64,000 bases of DNA, taken from positions 124,001-188,000 of the forward strand of contig JAAEQB010000012.1 in NCBI GenBank assembly GCA_024231975.1, given 5' to 3'. This DNA is from Allobosea sp. (lineage in GTDB: Bacteria > Pseudomonadota > Alphaproteobacteria > Rhizobiales > Beijerinckiaceae). The translations under genes and the position numbers were made by a program. Positions 47,477-55,455 of the stretch are shown in pieces. The notes beneath the pieces are model-generated. The model was not told the origin of the DNA. It saw only the letters and a list, made by a program, of their open reading frames with translations, and searched no databases. Each line of letters opens with the position of its first letter. Within the stretch, counting starts at the first letter, position 1.

Positions 47477-48782
47477 ACGTTGCGCGATCGGCTTGATCGA
47501 GGACGATCCGATCATGGGGGAATCCCTTGTCCAGAGGCTCGCCATTGAAGGCGCCGATGTCACCTGGTGGAAGACTAAAGCGGAGGCTGTGCAGGGACTC
47601 TCGAAGCGCCGGCCGCAGGCGGTGATCTGCGATCTCAAGCTGCCAGACGGCAATGGCGAGGAAATCTTCCTTGAGACCGTGAAGTCCGAGCGAGCTCCCC
47701 CGTTTCTGTTTATGACCGCCTTCGGAGAGATCGATCAGGCGGTGCGGTTGATGCGGTGCGGCGCGGCGGATTACGTCACAAAGCCCTTTGAGATGTCAGC
47801 ATTTCTTGAGCGCTTGGAGACATTGGTCGATCCGTCCGAGCCGGAAGGCGAGGGGCTTCTTGGTGTATCGCCCTCAATGCGCGCGCTCGAAAACACTCTC
47901 ATGCGACTGGCCCGGGTGAGCGCTCCGGTCTTGCTCACCGGTGAGACCGGGTGTGGCAAAGAAGTTTGCGCCCGGTTGCTGCATGCATCCCGCGGCACAG
48001 CCGGGCCCTTCATGGCCGTGAATTGTGCCGCTATACCGCCAGACCTTATGGAGAGCGAGCTCTTTGGGCATGAGAAGGGCTCCTTTTCTGGTGCTCACGC
48101 CCGCCATCTTGGCTACGCTGAGCGTGCTGGCGCGGGAACCCTGTTTCTTGATGAGATCGGCGATCTCGCGCCTAAGCTTCAGGCAAAGCTCCTGCGGCTA
48201 CTGGAGGATCGCAATTTCGGCCGGGTGGGCGGCGAGCAGGTCGTGCCGTTCAGGGCCAGGGTGATCTGCGCCACCAATGCCGACTTGCCGCAGAAGGTGA
48301 AAGAAGGCTCATTCCGCGAGGATCTGCTCTATCGGATCAATGTGGTGCATGTCCCGGTTCCGCCGCTTCGTGATCGCGGCGAGGACATCGCGTGGTTGAT
48401 GGAACGCTTTGTCGCGGAGTTCGCCGGGGATGGTGACGACCGTATCCAGGGAGCGAGCGCCCTGGCCGTGGAGGCGGCGCTCGCCCATGATTGGCCCGGC
48501 AATGTGCGCGAACTCCGCAATCGCGTCGAACGTGGGATTGCCTTGGGCGACGGCCCGCTGCTGATGCCCGGCGATTTGTTTCCCGAGTTTGGGTCCGCTT
48601 CCAAACCGGCGCAGCGAGAAGGTCTCGACGGAGTGCGCGACGAGGCTGAGAGACGTCATATCGTACGCGTTCTCGCTGAAAACGACGGAGCAGTGATCGC
48701 GACCGCAAAGGCGCTTGGCGTCTCGCGAACTACGCTCTGGGAAAAGATGAGGCGATACGGAATCGAGCCTCAGAAGAGCTGA
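47466..48782 (+). CDS. aioR: Sigma-54-dependent response regulator AioR
   Basis: A 438-residue NtrC-family activator: receiver domain with phospho-acceptor Asp56 (VICDLKLPDG) and Lys107, AAA+ domain with Walker A GETGCGKE (159-166), Walker B FLDEIGDL, and C-terminal Fis-type helix-turn-helix (ATAKALGVSRTTLWEKMRRYG). The sigma-54-contact loop, usually GAFTGA, reads GSFSGA at 205-210. It should activate aioBA from a sigma-54 promoter; a matching element is present upstream of aioB. Ribosome site GGAG precedes the ATG inside aioS. Confidence 0.93.
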   Translation: MSLERCAIGLIEDDPIMGESLVQRLAIEGADVTWWKTKAEAVQGLSKRRPQAVICDLKLPDGNGEEIFLETVKSERAPPFLFMTAFGEIDQAVRLMRCGAADYVTKPFEMSAFLERLETLVDPSEPEGEGLLGVSPSMRALENTLMRLARVSAPVLLTGETGCGKEVCARLLHASRGTAGPFMAVNCAAIPPDLMESELFGHEKGSFSGAHARHLGYAERAGAGTLFLDEIGDLAPKLQAKLLRLLEDRNFGRVGGEQVVPFRARVICATNADLPQKVKEGSFREDLLYRINVVHVPVPPLRDRGEDIAWLMERFVAEFAGDGDDRIQGASALAVEAALAHDWPGNVRELRNRVERGIALGDGPLLMPGDLFPEFGSASKPAQREGLDGVRDEAERRHIVRVLAENDGAVIATAKALGVSRTTLWEKMRRYGIEPQKS

Positions 48783-48802
48783 GTCCCGTCAAACCGTGTG
48801 AC

Positions 48803-48831
48803 TTGACACGTTTTGTGTCCCGATGTATCCG
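48803..48831 (+). promoter_or_regulatory. Candidate sigma-70-type promoter with operator dyad for the merR-like gene
   Basis: TTGACA at 48803-48808 and TATCCG at 48826-48831 are 17 bp apart. A perfect dyad GACAC-GTTTT-GTGTC (48805-48819) lies across the -35 box and spacer, the place where MerR-type regulators bind. This suggests an autoregulated promoter separate from the aioXSR transcript. Confidence 0.6.
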
Positions 48832-48856
48832 TGGCGCATCTCACGGTTCAGGGCGC

Positions 48857-49396
48857 ATGACCTCTCGACGTCAAACCATCCGCTACATCTCGACCGAATT
48901 CACACCTGCCGAAGCGGCTCGCGCCACCGGCGTTTCCGTGGAATTGCAGCGCGATTGGAAGCGGCGAGGATATCTGGCCTCGCGGGAGAACGGGAAGCAC
49001 AGCCGATATACCTTCGAGGATCTGAGCCGCATGCTCGCGCTCAAGTCCTTTTCCGATGCGGGAATTGGACTCCGGGTCGCGACCACCCCGCTGGGAAGCG
49101 ATGGCTTTCGCAACGCTGAAACGGCAGCGAGCATGGCCATGTTGCCGATGCTCGGCTTCGCGAACTATGCGATCAGGACGACCGACCCCAGCCACAGGAT
49201 CGGGCGCTATGTGATCGTCGATAGCGCGGGGGTTTGCCGGACCGACAGCCTCGATGACTATGAACGAGAGCGAGGGATGCTTCAGACCGGCGGTCCGGTT
49301 GCCATCATTTTCGACTGCAAGAAGGCGGCCGAGGCGATCCTCGCGAAACTCGATCGACCGCACTTGATCGTCGAAACCTCTATCTCGGACAAGTGA
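48857..49396 (+). CDS. MerR-type helix-turn-helix regulator inside the aio locus
   Basis: A 179-residue protein. Residues about 14-75 form a MerR-like winged helix (FTPAEAARATGVSVELQRDWKRRGYL, then YTFEDLSRMLALKSF). The C-terminal half has no metal-binding cysteine set: only Cys127 and Cys154 occur. It resembles phage-like MerR_1 regulators more than metal sensors. It lies between aioR and aioB with its own candidate promoter. Its target is unknown; autoregulation or control of the following small gene is possible. Confidence 0.7.
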   Translation: MTSRRQTIRYISTEFTPAEAARATGVSVELQRDWKRRGYLASRENGKHSRYTFEDLSRMLALKSFSDAGIGLRVATTPLGSDGFRNAETAASMAMLPMLGFANYAIRTTDPSHRIGRYVIVDSAGVCRTDSLDDYERERGMLQTGGPVAIIFDCKKAAEAILAKLDRPHLIVETSISDK

Positions 49397-49404
49397 GGGA
49401 CATG

Positions 49405-49575
49405 ATGCCGAGCCTCGATTCCCTCGCAGCGATCGTCGCCTCTCCCACTGTGTTGAGCCTGATCGGGGTCGTGGGGCTCGTCCTTGCGATGCGCCTGCGG
49501 CGGCTCAAATGGAGGGATGTGGAGCTTTCTTTCGGGCGCGACGATGGCGAGCAGCCGCCGGGTTCCTCGCGTTGA
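49405..49575 (+). CDS. Small single-pass membrane protein between merR-like gene and aioB
   Basis: A 56-residue protein with one hydrophobic segment (about residues 14-29, SPTVLSLIGVVGLVLAM) followed by a basic then acidic hydrophilic tail (LRRLKWRDVELSFGRDDGE). GAGGG lies 5 nt before ATG 49405; ATG 49402 or GTG 49393 (which overlaps the merR-like stop) are alternatives. Close linkage suggests co-expression with the MerR-like gene. I do not recognise a family. Confidence 0.5.
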   Translation: MPSLDSLAAIVASPTVLSLIGVVGLVLAMRLRRLKWRDVELSFGRDDGEQPPGSSR

Positions 49576-49582
49576 TTGCGAC

Positions 49583-49598
49583 GTTCAGCGTCCCGAAC
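49583..49598. promoter_or_regulatory. Candidate AioR binding site 1 (GTTC-N8-GAAC)
   Basis: A 4-bp perfect dyad with an 8-bp spacer, about 125 bp upstream of the -12 element of the aioB promoter. It has the same form as a second site exactly 33 bp (about three helical turns) downstream, as expected for paired enhancer sites of an NtrC-family activator. Binding is inferred. Confidence 0.5.
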
Positions 49599-49615
49599 CT
49601 TCGCGGTCGCAACAC

Positions 49616-49631
49616 GTTCGGAAATCTGAAC
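49616..49631. promoter_or_regulatory. Candidate AioR binding site 2 (GTTC-N8-GAAC)
   Basis: Second dyad of the pair, about 80 bp upstream of the -12 element. It overlaps another palindrome, ATCTGAA-CGC-TTCAGAT at 49624-49640. Binding is inferred. Confidence 0.5.
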
Positions 49632-49695
49632 GCTTCAGATCTCATCACTCCGCTCCAGTCGTTGTTTTGATAGGGCTTTTCGGCTTTCCGCCTTT

Positions 49696-49710
49696 CGGCA
49701 CGGGGCCTGC
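49696..49710 (+). promoter_or_regulatory. Candidate sigma-54 promoter of aioBA
   Basis: CGGCAC-N5-CTGC matches the -24/-12 pattern TGGCAC-N5-TTGC except at two flexible positions; the invariant GG (49697-49698) and GC (49709-49710) are 10 bp apart, as required. Predicted transcription start is near 49722, about 33 bp before the aioB ATG. aioBA expression in other arsenite oxidisers needs RpoN and AioR. Confidence 0.7.
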
Positions 49711-49754
49711 AGTCACCTCCTACCGCTTACGAGAAGACGGCTGGAGGAAACCCA

Positions 49755-50276
49755 ATGAAGAAGTGCGATCTGATGGTCGATCTTGGCCGGCGCCGGTTCC
49801 TGTCAGGAGCGGGGTTTGCAGCGGCTGGCGCCGCTGCGACAACGATCGTCTCCGCGCCGGCTCAGGCAAAGCCCGCTGCCGCGCTGGTCGAGTATCCCGC
49901 CAACAAGCTCGGAACCGTCGCCGAGCTCAAGGTCAACGAGCCAAAGGACGTTTCCTATCCCGATGATGATGCGCCGGGCGTGCTGATCAAGCTCGGCAAG
50001 CGCGTTCCGGGAGGGGTCGGTCCCGACGGAGACATCGTCGGCTTCTCAACCGTCTGCCCGCACAAGGGCTTCCCACTCGCGTTCAACGCGGCCGACAAGA
50101 CTCTTAACTGCCCCGGGCACTACTCCCGCTTCGATTGCGAGGCCGGCGGCCAGCAGGTGTGGGGGCAGTCGACCCAGAACCTGCCGCAATACGCGCTGCG
50201 GGTCGAAGCCAATGGTGACATCGTTGCCGAGGGGCTCGACGAGCTTCTCTACGGCCGCTTGTCCAACGTGCTGTGA
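49755..50276 (+). CDS. aioB: Arsenite oxidase small subunit (Rieske protein)
   Basis: Periplasmic electron-transfer subunit with a [2Fe-2S] cluster. The 173-residue protein has a twin-arginine signal (GRRRFLSGAG) and Rieske ligands Cys101/His103 (CPHKGF) and Cys119/His122 (CPGHYSRFD). The two cysteines that make the usual Rieske disulfide are replaced by Phe105 and Gly121, as in known AioB proteins. GGAGG precedes the ATG. It is exported folded by Tat and probably carries AioA along, as AioA has no signal of its own. Confidence 0.96.
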   Translation: MKKCDLMVDLGRRRFLSGAGFAAAGAAATTIVSAPAQAKPAAALVEYPANKLGTVAELKVNEPKDVSYPDDDAPGVLIKLGKRVPGGVGPDGDIVGFSTVCPHKGFPLAFNAADKTLNCPGHYSRFDCEAGGQQVWGQSTQNLPQYALRVEANGDIVAEGLDELLYGRLSNVL

Positions 50277-50287
50277 GGGAGAAGACC

Positions 50288-52750
50288 ATGACCTACAAGC
50301 GTCAGATCGATCGCCTCCCCATCGTCCCTGCGGATGCCAAGGAGCACAATGTCACCTGCCACTTTTGCATCGTCGGGTGCGGCTACAAGGCCTACACTTG
50401 GGACATCAACCGGCAGGGCGGCACGGATCCGAACCAGAACAAATTCAAGGTCGATCTTGCCCAGCAGCAGGGGGCCGACAGCAGCGCTTGGTACTCGCCG
50501 TCGATGTACAACATCGTCAAGCAGGACGGTAAGGACGTCCACCTGGTCATCATGCCGGACAAGAACTGCGTGGTGAATTCGGGTCTCGGCTCGGTCCGCG
50601 GCGCCCGCATGGCGGAGACTTCGTTCTCGGAAGCACGCTCGACCCAGCAGCAGCGTCTCACGCACCCGATGGTTTGGCGCTATGGCGCGATGTCGCCGAC
50701 GTCCTGGGATGATGCGCTCGATCTCGTGGCCCGGGTCACCTGCCAGATCGTCAAGGATCAGGGCGAGGATGGACTCTTCGTCTCCGCCTTCGACCATGGT
50801 GGCGCCGGCGGCGGCTACGAGAATACCTGGGGCACCGGGAAGCTTTATTTCGGCGCCATGAAGGTGAAGAACATCCGGATCCACAACCGGCCAGCCTACA
50901 ATTCCGAGGTCCATGCCACGCGCGACATGGGCATCGGCGAGCTCAACAACTGCTACGAGGATGCCGAGCTCGCCGACACGATCGTCGTGGTCGGTGCCAA
51001 TCCGCTGGAGACCCAGACCAACTATTTCCTGAACCATTGGGTGCCGAATCTGCGTGGCACGTCGATGGACAAAAAGCGCGCCGAGCTTCCGAACGAGGCT
51101 CATCCACCCGCACGTATTGTCATCATCGATCCACGCCGCACCGTGACCGTCAACGCCTGCGAGGTGGAGGCCGGCAAGGACCGAGTGATGCACCTCGCCA
51201 TCAACTCGGGCAGCGATCTTGCGCTGTTCAATGCCTGGATGACGTACATCGCCGAGAAGGGTTGGGTCGACAGGGCGCTGATCGCGGCCTCAACCAACGG
51301 CTTCGATAAGATGGTCGTGGCCAACAAGACGACCCTGGAGCAAGCTGCCGCTCTGACAGGCCTTACCGTGGACCAGATACGCCAGTCGGCGGAATGGATC
51401 GCGTCGCCCAAGGAAGGCAATGCCCGCCGCCGCACCATGTTCGCCTACGAGAAGGGCCTGATCTGGGGCAACGACAACTACCGCACCAACGGAGCGCTCG
51501 TGAATGTCGCTCTCGCGACCGGTAACATCGGTCGCCCTGGAGGGGGCTGCGTGCGCCTCGGCGGCCACCAGGAAGGCTATTCGCGCCCGTCCGATGCTCA
51601 TGTCGGCCGCCCGGCGGCATATGTCGACAAGCTCCTAATCGACGGCAAGGGCGGCGTCCACCACATCTGGGGGTGTGACCACTACAAGACGACGCTCAAT
51701 GCCTACCAGTTCAAGCGAACCTACAAGAAGCGAACCGACCTGGTGAAGGAAGCCATGGACTCGGTCCCGTTCGGCGACCGCGCAGCTCTGGTCAACGCCA
51801 TCGTCGAGGCGATCAAGAAGGGCGGGTTGTTCTCGGTCGACGTGGACATCATACCGAGCCAGATCGGGCAGGCGTCGCATGTCTGGCTCCCGGCCGCGAC
51901 CTCCGGCGAGATGAACCTGACCTCCATGAACGGCGAGCGCCGGATGCGCCTCGTCGAGCGCTACATGGATCCGCCCGGACAGGCGATGCCCGATTGCCTG
52001 ATCGCGGCCCGCATCGCCAACAACATGGAGCGCGTCTTCCGCGAGATCGGGATGGCTCAGGTCGCCGACAACTTCAAAGGCTTTGATTGGAAGACGGAGG
52101 AAGACGCCTTCATGGATGGCTACCACGCTCATGAGAAGGGCGGGGAGCACGTCACCTATGCTCGGCTGAAGGCGATGGGCACGAATGGCTTCCAGGAGCC
52201 GGCGACCGGCTTCGCGGACGGCAAGATCATCGGCACGAAGCGGCTGTTCGCCGACGGCAAGTTCGGTGGCAAGGACGGCAAGGCCACCTTCATGGAGACG
52301 CAGTGGCGTGGCCTCCAGGCTGCCGGCAAGCAGGCCGAGAAGGACAAGTTCCCGTTCCTGATCAACAACGGGCGGGCCAACCTGGTCTGGCAGAGCGCCT
52401 ATCTCGACCAGAAGAACGACTTCGTCATGGACGCCCAGCCGTATCCCTTCATCGAGCTGAACCCAGCCGACATGGCAGAGCTCGGCCTCAAGGACGGGGA
52501 TCTCGTCGAGGTCTACAACGACAATGGCTCGACGCAGGCCATGGCCTATCCGACGCCTTCGGCGAAGCGAAAGCAGGCCTTCATGCTGTTCGCTTTTCCC
52601 ACCGGCGTCCAAGGCAATGTCGTCTCGGCAGGCGTCAATGAGTTTGTGATCCCGAACTACAAGCAGACCTGGGGCAACATCCGGAAGATCGCGAGCGCGC
52701 CGGAGAATACCAGGCACCTGTCCTTCAAGAGCCGCGAATACGCGGTCTGA
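50288..52750 (+). CDS. aioA: Arsenite oxidase large molybdopterin subunit
   Basis: Oxidises arsenite to arsenate in the periplasm using a molybdenum bis-(guanine dinucleotide) cofactor and a [3Fe-4S] cluster. The 820-residue protein has the cluster motif CHFCIVGC (Cys24, Cys27, Cys31) without a fourth cysteine, the arsenite-site segment NRPAYNSEVHATRD, and CVRLGGHQEGYSRP, all typical of AioA. GGGAGA lies 7 nt before the ATG at 50288, 11 bp after aioB. Length matches the family. Confidence 0.97.
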   Translation: MTYKRQIDRLPIVPADAKEHNVTCHFCIVGCGYKAYTWDINRQGGTDPNQNKFKVDLAQQQGADSSAWYSPSMYNIVKQDGKDVHLVIMPDKNCVVNSGLGSVRGARMAETSFSEARSTQQQRLTHPMVWRYGAMSPTSWDDALDLVARVTCQIVKDQGEDGLFVSAFDHGGAGGGYENTWGTGKLYFGAMKVKNIRIHNRPAYNSEVHATRDMGIGELNNCYEDAELADTIVVVGANPLETQTNYFLNHWVPNLRGTSMDKKRAELPNEAHPPARIVIIDPRRTVTVNACEVEAGKDRVMHLAINSGSDLALFNAWMTYIAEKGWVDRALIAASTNGFDKMVVANKTTLEQAAALTGLTVDQIRQSAEWIASPKEGNARRRTMFAYEKGLIWGNDNYRTNGALVNVALATGNIGRPGGGCVRLGGHQEGYSRPSDAHVGRPAAYVDKLLIDGKGGVHHIWGCDHYKTTLNAYQFKRTYKKRTDLVKEAMDSVPFGDRAALVNAIVEAIKKGGLFSVDVDIIPSQIGQASHVWLPAATSGEMNLTSMNGERRMRLVERYMDPPGQAMPDCLIAARIANNMERVFREIGMAQVADNFKGFDWKTEEDAFMDGYHAHEKGGEHVTYARLKAMGTNGFQEPATGFADGKIIGTKRLFADGKFGGKDGKATFMETQWRGLQAAGKQAEKDKFPFLINNGRANLVWQSAYLDQKNDFVMDAQPYPFIELNPADMAELGLKDGDLVEVYNDNGSTQAMAYPTPSAKRKQAFMLFAFPTGVQGNVVSAGVNEFVIPNYKQTWGNIRKIASAPENTRHLSFKSREYAV

Positions 52751-52760
52751 CGCCGTCACG

Positions 52761-52794
52761 ATGAACGGGCCGCGCGCATGCGCGACCCGTTCAT
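52761..52794 (+). terminator. Attenuator-like hairpin between aioA and moeA
   Basis: A 9-bp perfect stem (ATGAACGGG / CCCGTTCAT) around an inner GCGC-rich loop lies 10 bp after the aioA stop. It is followed by TTCCCG rather than a strong T-run, so it may only reduce read-through into moeA and the cytochrome gene, or stabilise aioBA mRNA. Confidence 0.6.
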
Positions 52795-52824
52795 TTCCCG
52801 TCGCTTCCAGCTCGCAGGTTGCCC

Positions 52825-54099
52825 ATGACCGCTCCCGTTGCGGCCGAAGCACTGCTCGCGGCTTCAGCCCCCGATCATGCTTCCGTCACTCTCTCGGTTC
52901 CGGAAGCATGCGCTCGCGCTTCAGCCTATGCGCCGCCGCTTATCGGAACCGACATCGTCACAGTGGCGCAGGGGACCGGTCGCACGCTTGCCGAACCCGT
53001 TGTCGCGCTGGTGGCGACGCCGCCCTTCACCCAATCCGCCATGGACGGCTATGCCGTGGCTGCGTGCGGCGGGCTCGCGGTCGGAAACCGCGTTCAGGTT
53101 GTTGGTCGTATTCCCGCCGGCGGCCGCGGGGGCAAGATCGCTCCTGGCCAAGCGATCCGGCTATTCACGGGAGCTCCGATTCCCGAGGGGGCCGACGCCG
53201 TCGTCATGCAAGAGCATGTCGACCGCGATGGCGATATCATCGTCTTGCGTCGCCCGATCCGGACAGGAGACAATATCCGGATCAACGGCGAAGACGTTCA
53301 ACCGCTTGAGATTCTTCTGCAGGCGGGCGAGCGTCTCGATGCGCGCCATCTCGCCCTTGCCGCCGCGCAAGGCATCGGCACCCTCAAGGTACGCACACGG
53401 CCGCGTGTGGCCGTGATCTCGACGGGAGACGAACTCCGACAGGCTGGTGACGCGCTCGAATCCAGCGCGATCTATGATTCTAACCGGCCAATGCTGCTCG
53501 CCTTGATCGAGCAATCTGGCTTGGTTTCTATCGATGGCGGCTGGGTTCCTGACCAGCCCGAAATGATCGCAGATCGTCTGCTATGCATGGCCGAGCGCGC
53601 CGACCTCATTGTCACGAGCGGAGGCGCCTCCCTCGGCGAGGAGGATCATGCGCTTGAAGCGCTGGAGCGGGCAGGTGGCAGCGGCGAGACCCTCAAGATC
53701 GCCTTGAAGCCCGGCAAGCCCGCCGTCGTCGGCCGCGTCGGTTCGGCGGCTTATCTCGGCCTGCCAGGGAACCCCGTTTCGAGCTTGGTGTGCTGGCTGC
53801 TGCTGGGCCGCACGATGGCCTGCTCCCTGGAGGGGCGGGAGCCTCCACGGCGGCTCGGCTTTCCGCTCCCGAGCAAGTCGGCCTTTGCTCGCCGCGCAGG
53901 CCGAACCGAGTTCGTTCCGGTCAAACTCGAAGAGGGGCACGATGGCCTCGGTGTCGAGATCCTTGGCCGCGGAGGCTCTGCCCGCCTGCAACCACTCGCC
54001 GAAGCCGATGGCCTGGCCGAGATCGCCGCTGAGAGCGACGGCATTCGGCCTGGTGATCTTGTCCTGTTTCATCCGCTTCGCGGCGGCTTCGCCATCTGA
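52825..54099 (+). CDS. moeA: Molybdopterin molybdenumtransferase MoeA
   Basis: Inserts molybdate into adenylated molybdopterin to make active Moco. The 424-residue protein has the MoeA domain order: N-terminal MoeA_N (FTQSAMDGYAVA), MoCF-binding domain with STGDEL and TSGGASLGEEDH, and C-terminal domain IV after GLPGNPVS. ATG 52825 is preferred to TTG 52819. A dedicated copy beside aioA is common in arsenite oxidase operons and would supply cofactor when the oxidase is made. Confidence 0.94.
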   Translation: MTAPVAAEALLAASAPDHASVTLSVPEACARASAYAPPLIGTDIVTVAQGTGRTLAEPVVALVATPPFTQSAMDGYAVAACGGLAVGNRVQVVGRIPAGGRGGKIAPGQAIRLFTGAPIPEGADAVVMQEHVDRDGDIIVLRRPIRTGDNIRINGEDVQPLEILLQAGERLDARHLALAAAQGIGTLKVRTRPRVAVISTGDELRQAGDALESSAIYDSNRPMLLALIEQSGLVSIDGGWVPDQPEMIADRLLCMAERADLIVTSGGASLGEEDHALEALERAGGSGETLKIALKPGKPAVVGRVGSAAYLGLPGNPVSSLVCWLLLGRTMACSLEGREPPRRLGFPLPSKSAFARRAGRTEFVPVKLEEGHDGLGVEILGRGGSARLQPLAEADGLAEIAAESDGIRPGDLVLFHPLRGGFAI

Positions 54100-54127
54100 C
54101 CCTGTCATCATTGGAGATCCATCGATC

Positions 54128-54514
54128 ATGAATCGCCTGTGGTCTATGCTTGCCTTGCTCGCCGTCTCGCCGTCCGTTGTCGTTGCCCAGGACATCTCCG
54201 CGGGCGAGCGCTCCTGGAACAAATGCCGCGCCTGCCACCAGATAGGTGAAACCGCGAAGAACGGCGTCGGGCCGGAACTCAATGGCCTATTCGGGCGGCA
54301 TTCCGGATCAGTCGAGGGCTACAGCTATTCGAGCGCCAACAAGAACTCGGGCATCACCTGGGACGAGGCGACATTCGCCATCTACATCAAGGATCCGAAG
54401 GCCAGGATCCCGGGAACCAAAATGGTGTTCGCCGGCATCAAGAATGAGCAGGAGATCAAGGACCTGACGGCCTTCCTCAAGCAATTCGGCAAGGACGGAA
54501 AGAAGGCTCCGTGA
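54128..54514 (+). CDS. Periplasmic class I cytochrome c (arsenite oxidase electron acceptor)
   Basis: A 128-residue c2-like cytochrome: signal peptide to about residue 20 (VVA-Q), heme-binding CRACH (Cys33, Cys36, His37) and axial Met99 in PGTKMVF. Cytochromes of this kind take electrons from AioAB towards a terminal oxidase, and the gene is the usual last member of aio operons (sometimes called aioD/cytC). It lies 28 bp after moeA and is convergent with the XRE-type gene. Confidence 0.92.
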   Translation: MNRLWSMLALLAVSPSVVVAQDISAGERSWNKCRACHQIGETAKNGVGPELNGLFGRHSGSVEGYSYSSANKNSGITWDEATFAIYIKDPKARIPGTKMVFAGIKNEQEIKDLTAFLKQFGKDGKKAP

Positions 54515-54547
54515 GAGCCGGTGTCGTGGATGCCAACATTCGAAACA

Positions 54548-55303
54548 TCAATCGATCGACCCCAAGTTCGTATTCCCGATCGCAACGATGCGCTTGTCGA
54601 TGAACATCATCTTGCGCTTCGGCGCGCCGGGATCGATCAGCCGCGACGTGAGGGAGACGATACAGACCCGCCAGTCGGGGATATTGGGTTGGGGGGCGTC
54701 TAAATACCCGATCAGGACGGTCACGCCGCGGCGTTCCAATTCCCGCACTGCTCCCAAGGTATGCTCGTAGAGCGGACGGCGCGCAGTATCCGACATTGGC
54801 GTTCCATCAGACTGTTCGGCCAAGCAGAACGACACCAGGTCGAGATATTCACGCAGGTTTTCGATGTCGGCGCTATATGCATCCGGCAAATTGGGTGCAT
54901 GCATCAGATAGGCGCAGCAGCGAGAAGCCTCGCGAACCTGCACCTGCCCAGTGAAGCGCGCGACCTTGACGGGTACAAGATTACCGTAGGTCTCCTTGAT
55001 CTCCGCTTCGACCTCTTCCCGCGGAATGGTTGTGCGCGGGGTAGTGTAGTGCCCGGCGGCATAGCCAAACGCCCCAGCTATGCGGTTGAGGGCTTCGTCT
55101 GTGACGGGCTCGCCGCGCTCGACGCGCTCTACCGTGGAAAGGGATACGCGGGCGAAATCCGCCAACGTCAACTTCTTCCAGTTGCGGAGTTTGCGCGTAA
55201 CGGCGACGGAGAAGGCGATCACGTCGAGGGGCGGCCTACGCACTTCGTCATGCTCAACGTGTTCAAGCTGCGCGGCCCGGCCGAGGACTGCTTTTAAAGA
55301 CAT
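54548..55303 (-). CDS. XRE-type helix-turn-helix protein with C-terminal domain of unknown function
   Basis: A 251-residue protein. Residues about 30-85 form a Cro/C1-type HTH (LRNWKKLTLADFARVSLSTVERVERGEPVTDEALNRIAGAFG); the C-terminal 160 residues are not recognised. A perfect AGGAGG lies 8 nt before the ATG. It is divergent from the CBASS operon by about 150 bp and may regulate it. Confidence 0.75.
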   Translation of the reverse strand: MSLKAVLGRAAQLEHVEHDEVRRPPLDVIAFSVAVTRKLRNWKKLTLADFARVSLSTVERVERGEPVTDEALNRIAGAFGYAAGHYTTPRTTIPREEVEAEIKETYGNLVPVKVARFTGQVQVREASRCCAYLMHAPNLPDAYSADIENLREYLDLVSFCLAEQSDGTPMSDTARRPLYEHTLGAVRELERRGVTVLIGYLDAPQPNIPDWRVCIVSLTSRLIDPGAPKRKMMFIDKRIVAIGNTNLGSID

Positions 55304-55455
55304 CGGTATTACCTCCTGGTTGAGGCGATGATGCCGGTCGACCGGTCGCTAAAACAGCTGAGAAAAACCTTCAGGAGCTAGATCAACAACCGGAAGTTGG
55401 GGACGCGCAAGCGGTCCCCATTTTAGCCACGCCGATTCTATGTTTCACATCAAGC

